The notes beneath the pieces were generated by a model. That model was given only the letters and a program-made list of their open reading frames with translations. It had not been told where the DNA came from and searched no databases. From positions 1-33,494 of the forward strand of contig CAJOJV010000016.1 of the NCBI GenBank assembly GCA_905234995.1: a stretch of 33,494 nt of DNA, written 5' to 3'. The position numbers and the translations under genes are program-made. Of this stretch, positions 23,873 to 32,534 are shown in pieces. Every line of letters starts with the position of its first letter. Positions within the stretch are counted from its first letter, which is position 1. Source of the DNA: an uncultured Eubacterium sp. (GTDB lineage: Bacteria > Bacillota > Clostridia > Oscillospirales > Acutalibacteraceae).

Positions 23873-24388
23873 TTAGAAATTTGTTATCATTCCGCTGCTT
23901 TCAAGCTCATCAAGCAAATCGCCCATAACGTCAACGTTATACGGCGTTATGATGAACGTGCTGTTTGCAACCTTTTTAATCTGACCGTTGTTTGCATATG
24001 CAACGCCGCTGAGGAAATCCAGCAGGCGGCGCGCAACCTCGCGATTAGTTTTTTCAAGATTGAGAAGCACGGTTTTGCGCTCGCAGAGATTATCCGCAAT
24101 GGAAGCCGCTTCATCAAACCTTTCGGGATTGCAGATAACGACCTGAAGCTGAGCGGTTGTGTGAATATTAACAACCTTGTTATCATCCTTATCAATCATT
24201 CTTGAGCGGTGAACGCGCTCGGTTTTTTCCTCCTTGGGAACCCTTATGTTCTTTGCGGGCCTTTCCCTCTTTTCCCTTACGGGAGCGGACGGCATTGAAT
24301 AGCCTCCGTCGTTTTCATTATAGAAATCATCAAAATCATCGTCATCGCCTTCGCGGAGCACGTCGGTGAATTTATCCCAGATACCCAT
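23873..24388 (-). CDS. sepF: Cell division protein SepF
   Basis: The 171-residue protein has the short N-terminal membrane-binding helix (MGIWDKFTDVLREG), an acidic and then basic linker (about 15-70), and the SepF core (about 78-170: VVNIHTTAQLQVVICNPERF ending ITPYNVDV). SepF tethers FtsZ to the membrane and shapes the septum. TAAGGAGGAG precedes the ATG. It lies between yggS and divIVA, the standard ylmE-sepF-divIVA order. Confidence 0.94.
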   Translation of the reverse strand: MGIWDKFTDVLREGDDDDFDDFYNENDGGYSMPSAPVREKRERPAKNIRVPKEEKTERVHRSRMIDKDDNKVVNIHTTAQLQVVICNPERFDEAASIADNLCERKTVLLNLEKTNREVARRLLDFLSGVAYANNGQIKKVANSTFIITPYNVDVMGDLLDELESSGMITNF

Positions 24389-24400
24389 AGCTTCTCCTCC

Positions 24401-25126
24401 TTAAAAATATTTTCTTGCCCCGAATATTGCGGAGCCGACTCTTACTATATTTGAACCCTCGGCAATTGCGGCTTCATAATCGCCGCTCATTCCCATAGAG
24501 AGGATTTTCATTTCAACGCCCGTTATGCTCTCTCCGATATCGTCAAACGCCCTGCGAACCTCGGCAAAATATTTTCTTGCCTGCGCCTCATCATCGCAAA
24601 TCGGCGGTATCGTCATAAGCCCCTGAATTTTTATGTTTGGAAGCTCTGCAATTTCACACAGCGTTTCGCGGAGCTGCTCAATATAAATTCCGCTTTTGCT
24701 TTCCTCCTTGCCTATGTTAACCTCTGCAAGGCAATTGGCGGTTATGCCCCTTGCCGAGCATACCTTTGAAATCTCCCTTGCAAGCTTCAGCGAGGATACG
24801 GATTCAATCATATCAACCTCGCCCGCAATCTGCCTGACCTTATTTGTCTGCAGATGCCCGATGAGGTGGCGCTCAACGCCGTTTAAATTTAGCTCATCGC
24901 GCTTGCCGAGATATTCCTGAACTCTGTTTTCGCCGATTAAATCGGCGCCGAGCTCAATTGCTTTGTTTATATACGGTGGCTCAACCGTTTTCGTTACGCA
25001 CATCAGGCGAACGGAGCTTTCCTCTCTGCCTGCCTTAACGGCTGCCTCCTTAACCGAGGAGAGCACACGCTTATAATTTTCCTCAACCGATTTCAGCCTT
25101 GCTTCATCAGGTGTAAACCTTTCCAT
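24401..25126 (-). CDS. yggS: YggS/YlmE-type PLP-binding protein
   Basis: The 241-residue protein matches the PLP homeostasis family. The lysine that binds PLP is in LMCVTKTVEP (Lys46), and ELGADLIGENRVQEYL, HLIGHLQTNKVRQI and LSMGMSGDYEAAIAEGSNIVRVGSAIFG are classic. It acts as a cytoplasmic buffer of pyridoxal phosphate and amino acid pools; no enzymatic reaction is known. The gene overlaps the preceding HlyD-like gene by 20 bases. Its place beside sepF is conserved across Firmicutes, for reasons not fully known. Confidence 0.94.
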   Translation of the reverse strand: MERFTPDEARLKSVEENYKRVLSSVKEAAVKAGREESSVRLMCVTKTVEPPYINKAIELGADLIGENRVQEYLGKRDELNLNGVERHLIGHLQTNKVRQIAGEVDMIESVSSLKLAREISKVCSARGITANCLAEVNIGKEESKSGIYIEQLRETLCEIAELPNIKIQGLMTIPPICDDEAQARKYFAEVRRAFDDIGESITGVEMKILSMGMSGDYEAAIAEGSNIVRVGSAIFGARKYF

Positions 25127-26372
25127 CGTGCAGCTCCTTTCCCTTAATAATTATTTCATCGTATAGCTTAATTCCGCCGCCTTCATCAGCCGAATAGCTG
25201 AGCACGACGAAATCCTTGCCCGTATAAAGCACCTCCGCCTTTCTCCATTCAACGACGGAGGACACCAGCGCATAAACGCCCTTTTCGCCATCCTTGATAT
25301 GCACGGCATCCGGCGAAACCTTAATGCCCGTGTATTCCTGCGTTCTTATCTGAATATCCTCAACGCGAAGCGAGGCAATATCGCTGCTCATCTCGCTGCT
25401 TTTCAGAACGAGCACGGCTTGCTCCTGCCCGAGCTCCGAATCCGCGCCGCTGATAATTTTGCAGGTGTAAACCTTATCGGTGCCCTTAACGGCAACGTCA
25501 ACCTTTGCGCCATCCGCAAGCACTGCAATATCCGCCGTGTTAACGACCGCGCACATATACCAATCAAAGCTCGTTATCAGCTTGCCCATATCCTCCGTGG
25601 GCACTGCGGTCTGCGCGTTTTCAATATAGCCCTGCAGAGTTTCGGCGTCAATTTCCTCAATGCTCTTATAATCAAACGCCTGCTCAAGCCCGTCCGTATA
25701 ATCGGAGAACACACCCGAAGCGTCTGCGCTGACGTAGCCGACGGGCTTACAGGAATTGAGGTTGATTGCATCCATCTGCGAGGTGATTTCGGTTACGATT
25801 GAGGCAAAATCAATATCCTGCCCAATCAGCATCTGCCGCCTTGTAAACTTATCGTTAAGCAGTGCGGAATCCGCTTTGCAGCTTTGAAAATCCTTTGCGG
25901 CATTATTGCGGATATAGGAATTGACATTTTGCAGAATATCCGCATCAAGCGATTCCACATCCGTAACCTGCCCGACCGCCTGGCTTTCCATCTGCGCGTA
26001 ATAGGCAAGCTCCGATTCAAGCTCAAGATAGCTTGCATACGCCGCCGCATTTTCAGTGCTGCCGAAAACCGTTGCAAGCTGCCCGCCGTTTTTAACCTTT
26101 TCCCCGTTTGAAACGGAGGGCACGGTTACGCTGCCGCTCTGCGAGGAAACGATATGCTCATCGCGCACGACGAGCGCCGTTGCCTCTATCTCGTCATAAA
26201 CGGTGGAAAGCAGCGCCGTCTGCGTTTGCAGGCGCATGTTCATTACGCTGTAGCACTGAGTAATAATATATACGGCAATCAGCACCAGAATAAAGACGAT
26301 TGCAAGGCTTTGCTTTTGCGAAGCCGAAAGCTTATTCAGTTTTTTGATTTTTTCCTTTTGCTCTTTAGCCAT
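25107..26372 (-). CDS. HlyD-like membrane-anchored protein of the division cluster
   Basis: The 421-residue protein has a basic N-terminus, one helix at about 22-42, and a large extracytoplasmic part. The segment VVRDEHIVSSQSGSVTVPSV and SNGEKVKNGGQLATVFG resembles the lipoyl/barrel-sandwich half of HlyD-type adaptors, followed by a helical stretch (about 105-240) and a second beta-rich part (KVDVAVKGTDKVYTCKIISG, GVYALVSSVVEWRKAEVLYT). No transporter gene is nearby, so an efflux role is doubtful. Its overlap with miaA and yggS places it firmly in the operon next to sepF and divIVA, which suggests an envelope or division function. I do not recognise a studied relative. Confidence 0.75.
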   Translation of the reverse strand: MAKEQKEKIKKLNKLSASQKQSLAIVFILVLIAVYIITQCYSVMNMRLQTQTALLSTVYDEIEATALVVRDEHIVSSQSGSVTVPSVSNGEKVKNGGQLATVFGSTENAAAYASYLELESELAYYAQMESQAVGQVTDVESLDADILQNVNSYIRNNAAKDFQSCKADSALLNDKFTRRQMLIGQDIDFASIVTEITSQMDAINLNSCKPVGYVSADASGVFSDYTDGLEQAFDYKSIEEIDAETLQGYIENAQTAVPTEDMGKLITSFDWYMCAVVNTADIAVLADGAKVDVAVKGTDKVYTCKIISGADSELGQEQAVLVLKSSEMSSDIASLRVEDIQIRTQEYTGIKVSPDAVHIKDGEKGVYALVSSVVEWRKAEVLYTGKDFVVLSYSADEGGGIKLYDEIIIKGKELHDGKVYT

Positions 26373-27282
26373 TTAAAAATTCCCTGCTGATTTTTTCCGC
26401 CTGCGGCGCAAGCTCATCGCCGAGTTCATCCGCCCAGAGCCACACTGCGCCCTGCCTGCGCTTAAACCAGGTGATTTGCCGCTTTGCATAATGGCGGGTT
26501 TCCTGTTTTAATTTATCAACCGCATCGCCAAGGGAAGCCGTGCCTTCAAAATACGGGGCTAATTCCTTATGCCCGATTGCCTGTGCCGCAGTGCCGAGGG
26601 CGTTTTGGTTTTCCCTTGCCTCATCAACCAAGCCGCTTTCAAGCATTAAATCCACGCGGCGGTTAATGCGGTCATAAAGGAGCGCCCTGTCCTTATATCC
26701 GATGACGAAATAAAGCACGTCGTAAGGGCTTTCCTCTTTTCTTGAATTAATATTCTGCTGCGTTTTCGTTTCGCCCGAGGAATAAAAAATCTCAAGCGCA
26801 CGCGCAACGCGGGTTTTGTTGTTTTTGTGGATTTTCAGCGCCGCCTCGCGGTCAACCGCAAGCAGCTCATCATAAAGCTCCTCCTCGCTTTTTTCAAGCA
26901 GACGGGCACGAAGCTCCATATCCGTTTCTGCCGGGGTGAAAATGATGTTATCAACAAGGCTGTCAATAAACAGCCCCGTGCCGCCCGCAATAATCGGCAC
27001 CCTGCCCCTTGCTGCAATCTCATCAATCTTCTGCCTTGCAAGGGCGCAATAATCCGAAACGGAAAAGCTTTTATCCTTTTCAAGAAATTCAACCAGATGA
27101 TGGGGCGCAGCCGCTCGTTCCTCAGAAGTGGGGGCTGCGGTTGCAATGCTCATACCCTTATAAATCTGCATTGAATCGGCTGAAACGATTTCACCCGAAA
27201 GCCGCCTTGCAAGCTCAATTGCAAGCCCGGTTTTGCCGCTTGCCGTCGGCCCTGCGACGACGATAATTTTTGTTTTTTTCAT
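26365..27282 (-). CDS. miaA: tRNA dimethylallyltransferase
   Basis: MiaA transfers a dimethylallyl group to A37 of tRNAs reading codons that start with U. The 305-residue protein has the P-loop GPTASGKT (residue 11), SADSMQIYKGMSIATAAPT, PHHLVEF, IIAGGTGLFIDSL, and the late QAIGHKE and TRHYAKRQITWFKRR motifs. Its start overlaps the mutL stop as ATGA, and its end overlaps the HlyD-like gene by eight bases. MiaB, which methylthiolates the same base, is encoded at the other end of this operon. Confidence 0.96.
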   Translation of the reverse strand: MKKTKIIVVAGPTASGKTGLAIELARRLSGEIVSADSMQIYKGMSIATAAPTSEERAAAPHHLVEFLEKDKSFSVSDYCALARQKIDEIAARGRVPIIAGGTGLFIDSLVDNIIFTPAETDMELRARLLEKSEEELYDELLAVDREAALKIHKNNKTRVARALEIFYSSGETKTQQNINSRKEESPYDVLYFVIGYKDRALLYDRINRRVDLMLESGLVDEARENQNALGTAAQAIGHKELAPYFEGTASLGDAVDKLKQETRHYAKRQITWFKRRQGAVWLWADELGDELAPQAEKISREFLNG

Positions 27283-29240
27283 TGTATTCTTCCGAACTGC
27301 TTTTCAAGCTCGTATTTTGAAACCCTTAACATAACGGGTCTGCCGTGGGGGCAATACTGAATATCGGGCATTGAAAGCAGCTTTTCAACGAAGAGCTCGC
27401 GCTCCTCAGGAGAGGTGTAATCCCCGCCCTTAACCGCCGCGCGGCAGGATGCCGAATGGAAAATCCAATCCATTTTATCCGGCTCGATATCCGTTTTATG
27501 CTCCAGCAGCTTGCCCGCGATTTCAACGATTAAATCCTTGACGTCCGTGCCGTCAAGCAACGACGGGGTTTCACGCACGATTACGGTTGAATTGCCGAAA
27601 TCCTCCGCCGCAAATCCGCATTTTGAAAGCAGGGGCAGATTATCGATAATGCAATCGTATTCCTCTGCCGAAAGCTTAACCGTTACCGGTGAAAGCAGCA
27701 TTTGCGAAGCAATGCCCTGCTCTGCCTCTGCGCGAAGCCTTTCAAAATTCATTCGCTCGTGAGCGGCGTGCTTATCAATATAGAACAAATCATTTTTGAT
27801 TTCAACGATTATGTAAGTGTTAAACGCCTCGCCGACTATTGAGAAAGCGGGAGCCTCCTCCTTTTCCTCAATCACCTGAGGCGCAGGCTCGGGAGCCGCA
27901 AGGCTTATCGTTTCGGTGGTTTCCCTTTCGTCCGTCCTGAAATTAATTGGGGCAACGAATTTACAGCCGTCCTCCTCAGCCTCATCGCTGTTAAAGGCGG
28001 ATTTGCCCTTGATTGTGTATTCCTCACGGCTGCCGTAGCTATCCTTCCTGATATGCTCGTTAGGCTTAGGTGCGGCAGCGCTCCATACGCTCTGCACGCT
28101 CGGCTTTGACTGAGCGGAGGAGAAGTTTATTTTCATCTGCGACGGAGCTTCTTCCTTAACTCCGAAATTAATCTTTGCGGTTTTCTGCTCAAAGGATTTA
28201 TACACCCTGCCGTCATCCGCAGTGAAGAAGCCACTTGCCTCTTTAACCGTGTTCTTGGTTTCAATGGCGGTTTTAACGCCGTAATAAATCAAATCAAAAA
28301 CGGGCTTTTCGTTTATGAAGCGCACCTCGATTTTTGAAGGATGAACGTTAACATCCACCTGCTTTGCATCCATTTCAATATTGAGAACGCAGGCGGGGAA
28401 TTTGCCCACCATAATCGAATTCTTATACGCCTGCTCCAGTGCTGCGCAAACCGTTGCGCTTTTAACAAGCCTGCCGTTTATGAAGAAAAACTGCATTGCA
28501 CGGTTTTTGCGCGCCTCGTGCGGCTTTGAAGCGAAGCCTGAAAGCCTCAGCCCGCCGTATTCATATTCAACGGGCATTAAAGAATTTGAAAATTCCGAGC
28601 CGAAGATTGAATAAATCGTGCCCTTTAAATCCCCGTTGCCGGAGGTGACGAGCACCTGCTTGCCCTCGCGGATGAAGCGAAAGGATATTTCGGGATGGGA
28701 AAGTGCAATGCGATCCACCACGCCCTGAACGGAGTTGCCCTCCGTTACGTCCTTTTTAAGAAACTTCATTCTTGCAGGCACGTTAAAGAAAATATCGCGA
28801 ACGACTATCGTCGTGCCGTTAGGGCAGCCTGCGGCGGAAAAATCCTTTTCCTCGCCCGCGGCAATTTCATAGCGCGTGCCCTCAGCCTCGTCCGCAGCTT
28901 TGGTTAAAAGCTCCACCTTTGCAACTGCGGCGATGGAAGCCATTGCCTCTCCCCTGAAGCCGAGGGTTGAGATTGCCTCCAAATCTGCGCTCGTTTCTAT
29001 CTTTGAGGTGGCGTGAGAAATGAAAACCTTTTTAACGTCCTCGCGTGCAATTCCGCAGCCGTCATCCGTTATGCGGATATAAGTCGTGCCGCCGTTTTTT
29101 ATTTCCAGCGTAATATGCTTCGCACCCGCGTCTATTGAATTTTCAATCATTTCCTTAACGACGCTCATCGGGCGTTCAACAACCTCGCCCGCGGCAATCA
29201 GGCTGTAAACCTCCTTGGGGAGAACGTTAATTTTCGGCAT
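27279..29240 (-). CDS. mutL: DNA mismatch repair protein MutL
   Basis: The 653-residue protein has the N-terminal GHKL ATPase (VVKEMIENSIDAGA, DDGCGI, TLGFRGEAMASIAAV) and a variable linker (about 335-450). The C-terminal domain carries the endonuclease motif DKHAAHERMNFE, which fits the metal-binding pattern DQHA(X)2E(X)4E with Lys for Gln, and the late CPHGRP motif. It should therefore nick DNA itself, as MutL of bacteria without MutH does. I chose the ATG at 29240 (MPKINVLPKEV), preceded by AAAGGCGGTGAG; an in-frame upstream start would add a Cys-rich tail read out of the hairpin array. It is coupled to miaA by ATGA. Confidence 0.95.
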   Translation of the reverse strand: MPKINVLPKEVYSLIAAGEVVERPMSVVKEMIENSIDAGAKHITLEIKNGGTTYIRITDDGCGIAREDVKKVFISHATSKIETSADLEAISTLGFRGEAMASIAAVAKVELLTKAADEAEGTRYEIAAGEEKDFSAAGCPNGTTIVVRDIFFNVPARMKFLKKDVTEGNSVQGVVDRIALSHPEISFRFIREGKQVLVTSGNGDLKGTIYSIFGSEFSNSLMPVEYEYGGLRLSGFASKPHEARKNRAMQFFFINGRLVKSATVCAALEQAYKNSIMVGKFPACVLNIEMDAKQVDVNVHPSKIEVRFINEKPVFDLIYYGVKTAIETKNTVKEASGFFTADDGRVYKSFEQKTAKINFGVKEEAPSQMKINFSSAQSKPSVQSVWSAAAPKPNEHIRKDSYGSREEYTIKGKSAFNSDEAEEDGCKFVAPINFRTDERETTETISLAAPEPAPQVIEEKEEAPAFSIVGEAFNTYIIVEIKNDLFYIDKHAAHERMNFERLRAEAEQGIASQMLLSPVTVKLSAEEYDCIIDNLPLLSKCGFAAEDFGNSTVIVRETPSLLDGTDVKDLIVEIAGKLLEHKTDIEPDKMDWIFHSASCRAAVKGGDYTSPEERELFVEKLLSMPDIQYCPHGRPVMLRVSKYELEKQFGRIQ

Positions 29241-29263
29241 TTTCTCACCGCCTTTCACACACA

Positions 29264-29348
29264 TTTTTGCGCAGCAAAAATATATCATAATTTGCAGCGC
29301 AAATTATATCATAGCGAAGCTATATCATATTGCAAAGCAATATATCAT
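29264..29348 (-). repeat. Hairpin array with ATGATAT spacer (mutS-mutL gap)
   Basis: In coding sense the spacer ATGATAT occurs four times (29348-29342, 29328-29322, 29312-29306, 29288-29282). Each copy is followed by a perfect mini-hairpin of different sequence: ATTGC-TTT-GCAAT, AGC-TTC-GCT, AATTTGC-GCT-GCAAATT and TTTTTGC-TGC-GCAAAAA. Every loop is three bases, closed by GC pairs. The first spacer starts one base after the mutS stop. No known element name fits. Confidence 0.85.
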
Positions 29349-29349
29349 T

Positions 29350-31986
29350 CTATAGCTCTTCCGCTTTTTTCTTTAAATCATATAGCGTTTGCATAGCTTC
29401 AATCGGAGTTAGGGTGTTAACGTCCGTCGCCTTGAGGATTGAGAGAATTTCCTCCCTGCCGTTTGCAGCAAAATTATATTGAATATCCTGCTCGGTTTCC
29501 TCCTCAAGCACGGCGTCCTCCGCCTTAAACTCGATTTCAACCTTATTCTTTTCAAGCTCTTTAAGAATAACCTTTGCGCGCTTGACAACGCTGTCCGGCA
29601 CGCCCGCAAGCTTTGCAACCTCTATGCCGAAGCTTTCATCGGCACCGCCGCGCACAATCCTGCGTAGAAAGGTTATATCATCGCCGCGCTTTTTAACGGC
29701 GATTGAATAATTCTTAACGCCCTCAAGCGCGCCCTCCATTGCCGTAAGCTCATGATAATGAGTGGCAAAGAGCGCCTTTGCGCCAAGCGTTTTCTTTTTG
29801 CAAACGTATTCAAGCACTGCGCGCGCAATACTCATACCGTCATAGGTTGAGGTGCCCCTGCCGATTTCATCAAGAATAATCAGACTGTTTGCGCTTGCAT
29901 TTTTCAGGATTGAGGAAACCTCATTCATCTCAACCATAAAGGTTGACTGCCCCGTTGCCAAATCATCGGAAGCGCCGACACGGGTGAAAATTGCATCCAC
30001 AATGCCGATGCTTGCAGACCTTGCGGGAACGAAGGAGCCGATTTGAGCCAGAAGCACAATCAGCGCAATCTGGCGCATATAGGTTGATTTACCCGCCATA
30101 TTCGGGCCAGTGATAATTGAGCAGCGGTTTTCATTCATATCAAGCAAGGTATCGTTAGGAACGAAAAGGCTGTCCTCAAGCAGCGCCTCAACAACGGGGT
30201 GCCTGCCTTCCTTGATTTCAATCACACCGCTTGTGTTAAGCTGAGGGCAGGTGTAATTATTACTAACCGCAACCTCTGCAAGAGAAGCAAGCACATCAAG
30301 CACTGCAAGCGCCTTTGCCGTTTTCTGAATTCGTGAGGCTTCCGCCGCAATGCTGTCACGCACGGAGCAGAACACCTCATACTCAAGAGCGATAACCCTG
30401 TCCTTAGCGCCGAGGATTTTGCCCTCCAAATCCTTAAGCTCCTGAGTTATATATCTTTCGCAATTGGTTAGCGTTTGTTTTCTTATGTAGGTTTCGGGCA
30501 CCAAATTCTTGTAAGAGTTAGTAACCTCAATATAGTAGCCGAAAACGCGGTTGTAGCCGATTTTCAGCTTCGGAATACCCGTTTCCTCTTTCTGGCGCGC
30601 TTCAATTGAAGCAATGATATCCGCGCCATCCTCCATAATGGAGCGAAGCTCATCTATCTCTGCATTATAGCCCTGCCTTATCATTCCGCCCTCGCGGAGT
30701 GAAAACGGCGGCTCATCAACGATTGCCTGAGAGATTAGCTCTGCAACATCCGAAAGCAAATCAATTGAGGAATAAATATCGCTGAGCATTGCCGAGGAGG
30801 AGGCTGCAAGCTGCGCCTTAATCTCAGGCAGCTTCATTATCGTTGCCTCAAGCGATTTCAGCTCCTTGGCGTTTGCGGCTGAATAAGCAATTCTTGCAAG
30901 CAGGCGCTCAATATCGCTTACGCCCGTTAAGCCCCTGCGGATATTATCGCGAAGCTCGGGATTATCCGCAAGCTCGCCGACGGCATTCTGCCTCTTGCTG
31001 ATTTGGGAAACGGACATTAAAGGTCTTTCAAGCCACGACCTTATCATTCGCTTGCCCGGGGCGGTTTTGGTTTTATCAATCACCCAGAGAAGCGAATGCT
31101 TTTTATTGCCCGTCATCATAGACTGGGTGAGCTCAAGATTTCGCCTTGCGCTCATATCAAGGCTCATATATTCCCCGTTTTCAAAGAAATCAATTTCAGA
31201 CGGAGCTTCAAGCCTGTCCTTTTTCTGCACCGTGCACAGATAATCAATAACTGCGCCGAGTGCGCCGACAACGCTTTTGCTGTTTCCGAGGGAGAGCTTA
31301 TCAATCTCCTCCCTTGAAAGGGTTTCAACAATCAAATCCGTTGCGGCTTTGAATTCAAATTTATCATCATCCAGAAGCTGCAGCTCTGCATTGAGCCTTG
31401 CCTTGGTGAACTTTGCAACCTCTCCGAAATCCAGCGCGCCGGTGTTAACGATAATTTCACGCGGCTGATAGGTTGAAAGCTGATTGATAATTTCCTCCTG
31501 CGAATTATCCTTAACCGCAGTTAAATAAAACTGCGAGGTTGAAACGTCCGCAAAGCAAAGCCCCGTTTCGTTCTCGAGCTTGCAGATGGCGCAGAGGTAA
31601 TTATTAACGGCGTCATCAAGCATACTGCCCTCAATAACCGTTCCGGGGGTGATTATACGCACAACGTCGCGCTTAACGAGCCCCTTGACGAGCTTCGGGT
31701 CCTCCATCTGCTCGCAGATGGCAACCTTATAGCCGCGGTTAACGAGGCGGGCAATATAGCTGTCCGCCGAATGGAAGGGCACGCCGCACATCGGCGCCCT
31801 TTCCTCCTGCCCGCAGTCGCGCCCGGTGAGCACCAAATCAAGCTCCTCCGAGGCAACGCGCGCATCGTCAAAAAACATCTCATAAAAATCACCGAGCCTG
31901 AAGAAAAGCAGCATATCGGGATATTTACTTTTGATGTCAAAATACTGCTGCATCATCGGCGAAATCTGATTATCCTTTTTTGCCAT
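29350..31986 (-). CDS. mutS: DNA mismatch repair protein MutS
   Basis: The 878-residue protein has the mismatch-reading motif DFYEMF (Phe34, Glu36), connector, lever and clamp regions, and the C-terminal ABC ATPase with Walker A GPNMAGKSTYMRQ, Walker B SLIILDEIGRGTSTYDG and FATHYHEL. It finds mismatches after replication and recruits MutL, encoded next. Length and motif order are normal. AAAGGAG stands before the ATG. Both the gap before and the gap after this gene are filled by hairpin arrays. Confidence 0.97.
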   Translation of the reverse strand: MAKKDNQISPMMQQYFDIKSKYPDMLLFFRLGDFYEMFFDDARVASEELDLVLTGRDCGQEERAPMCGVPFHSADSYIARLVNRGYKVAICEQMEDPKLVKGLVKRDVVRIITPGTVIEGSMLDDAVNNYLCAICKLENETGLCFADVSTSQFYLTAVKDNSQEEIINQLSTYQPREIIVNTGALDFGEVAKFTKARLNAELQLLDDDKFEFKAATDLIVETLSREEIDKLSLGNSKSVVGALGAVIDYLCTVQKKDRLEAPSEIDFFENGEYMSLDMSARRNLELTQSMMTGNKKHSLLWVIDKTKTAPGKRMIRSWLERPLMSVSQISKRQNAVGELADNPELRDNIRRGLTGVSDIERLLARIAYSAANAKELKSLEATIMKLPEIKAQLAASSSAMLSDIYSSIDLLSDVAELISQAIVDEPPFSLREGGMIRQGYNAEIDELRSIMEDGADIIASIEARQKEETGIPKLKIGYNRVFGYYIEVTNSYKNLVPETYIRKQTLTNCERYITQELKDLEGKILGAKDRVIALEYEVFCSVRDSIAAEASRIQKTAKALAVLDVLASLAEVAVSNNYTCPQLNTSGVIEIKEGRHPVVEALLEDSLFVPNDTLLDMNENRCSIITGPNMAGKSTYMRQIALIVLLAQIGSFVPARSASIGIVDAIFTRVGASDDLATGQSTFMVEMNEVSSILKNASANSLIILDEIGRGTSTYDGMSIARAVLEYVCKKKTLGAKALFATHYHELTAMEGALEGVKNYSIAVKKRGDDITFLRRIVRGGADESFGIEVAKLAGVPDSVVKRAKVILKELEKNKVEIEFKAEDAVLEEETEQDIQYNFAANGREEILSILKATDVNTLTPIEAMQTLYDLKKKAEEL

Positions 31987-32010
31987 TTACTTTTCTCCTT
32001 TCTCAGCATA

Positions 32011-32102
32011 ATTCACAATTTGCGAAGCAAATTATTTCACACAGCCGCAGGCTGTATTTCACTGTGCAAAGCACAATTTCACGTTGCAAAGCAACATTTC
32101 AC
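32011..32102 (-). repeat. Hairpin array with GTGAAAT spacer (ylbF/ymcA-mutS gap)
   Basis: In coding sense GTGAAAT occurs four times (32102-32096, 32082-32076, 32062-32056, 32040-32034), plus a shortened GTGAAT at 32016-32011. Between the copies are perfect mini-hairpins: GTTGC-TTT-GCAAC, TGTGC-TTT-GCACA, ACAGCC-TGC-GGCTGT and AATTTGC-TTC-GCAAATT. The array begins three bases after the upstream stop codon and ends shortly before the mutS ribosome binding site. It has the same design as the mutS-mutL array but a different spacer. Confidence 0.85.
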
Positions 32103-32105
32103 TTT

Positions 32106-32516
32106 TTAATGGCAGCCTCCGCAGGTTGAGCAATCGTGCGTGCAATTTGCGGGAAGCGGCTCGCAGGTTTCGGGGTCCTGCCCGTCCATAAACATTGAAA
32201 TCATCTGGCTGATATACTGCGCCATTTCCTCCATTGCGGAAGCGGCTGCGGAATAAGCCTCCATATTCTCATTCTTCATAATAGCCTCGTAGAGGTTCTG
32301 ATAATCCTGCTGAAGCTGTGCAATTCTGTCTGTATCAGCCTCGTCTGCCTTGCCTGCCTCCTGCTGATATTTCAGCGTGATAAGCTGAAGCTCCTGCATC
32401 TGCTGCTGAAGCCCCTCGTCTGCATCATTCTTTGCATCCGCAGCCTGAATTGCCTCATAACGGGCATCCTTCTGAATTTCCTTTCCAAGCTCGCGAAGAG
32501 CACTTTCTAAACTCAT
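32106..32516 (-). CDS. YlbF/YmcA (RicF/RicA)-family protein with C-terminal cysteines
   Basis: The 136-residue protein is mostly helical and charged, with the Com_YlbF-type core (about residues 1-110: SALRELGKEIQKDARYEAIQ, LQLITLKYQQEAG). It ends in a Cys-rich tail, CTHDCSTCGGCH. In Bacillus, YlbF, YmcA and YaaT form a complex that carries iron-sulfur clusters and affects RNase Y processing, sporulation and competence. In B. subtilis ymcA lies right after miaB and near mutS-mutL, the same place as here, so this is likely the ymcA-position member. The start is ATG at 32516, with AAAGGAG upstream. The tail probably binds a metal cluster; that is inference. Confidence 0.82.
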   Translation of the reverse strand: MSLESALRELGKEIQKDARYEAIQAADAKNDADEGLQQQMQELQLITLKYQQEAGKADEADTDRIAQLQQDYQNLYEAIMKNENMEAYSAAASAMEEMAQYISQMISMFMDGQDPETCEPLPANCTHDCSTCGGCH

Positions 32517-32534
32517 AACTAAAACTCCTTTAAA

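Noticed and set aside
29264..32102. CRISPR array beside mutS
   Set aside because: The constant unit is only seven bases, the variable parts are perfect palindromes and not foreign-like spacers, and no cas genes are present.
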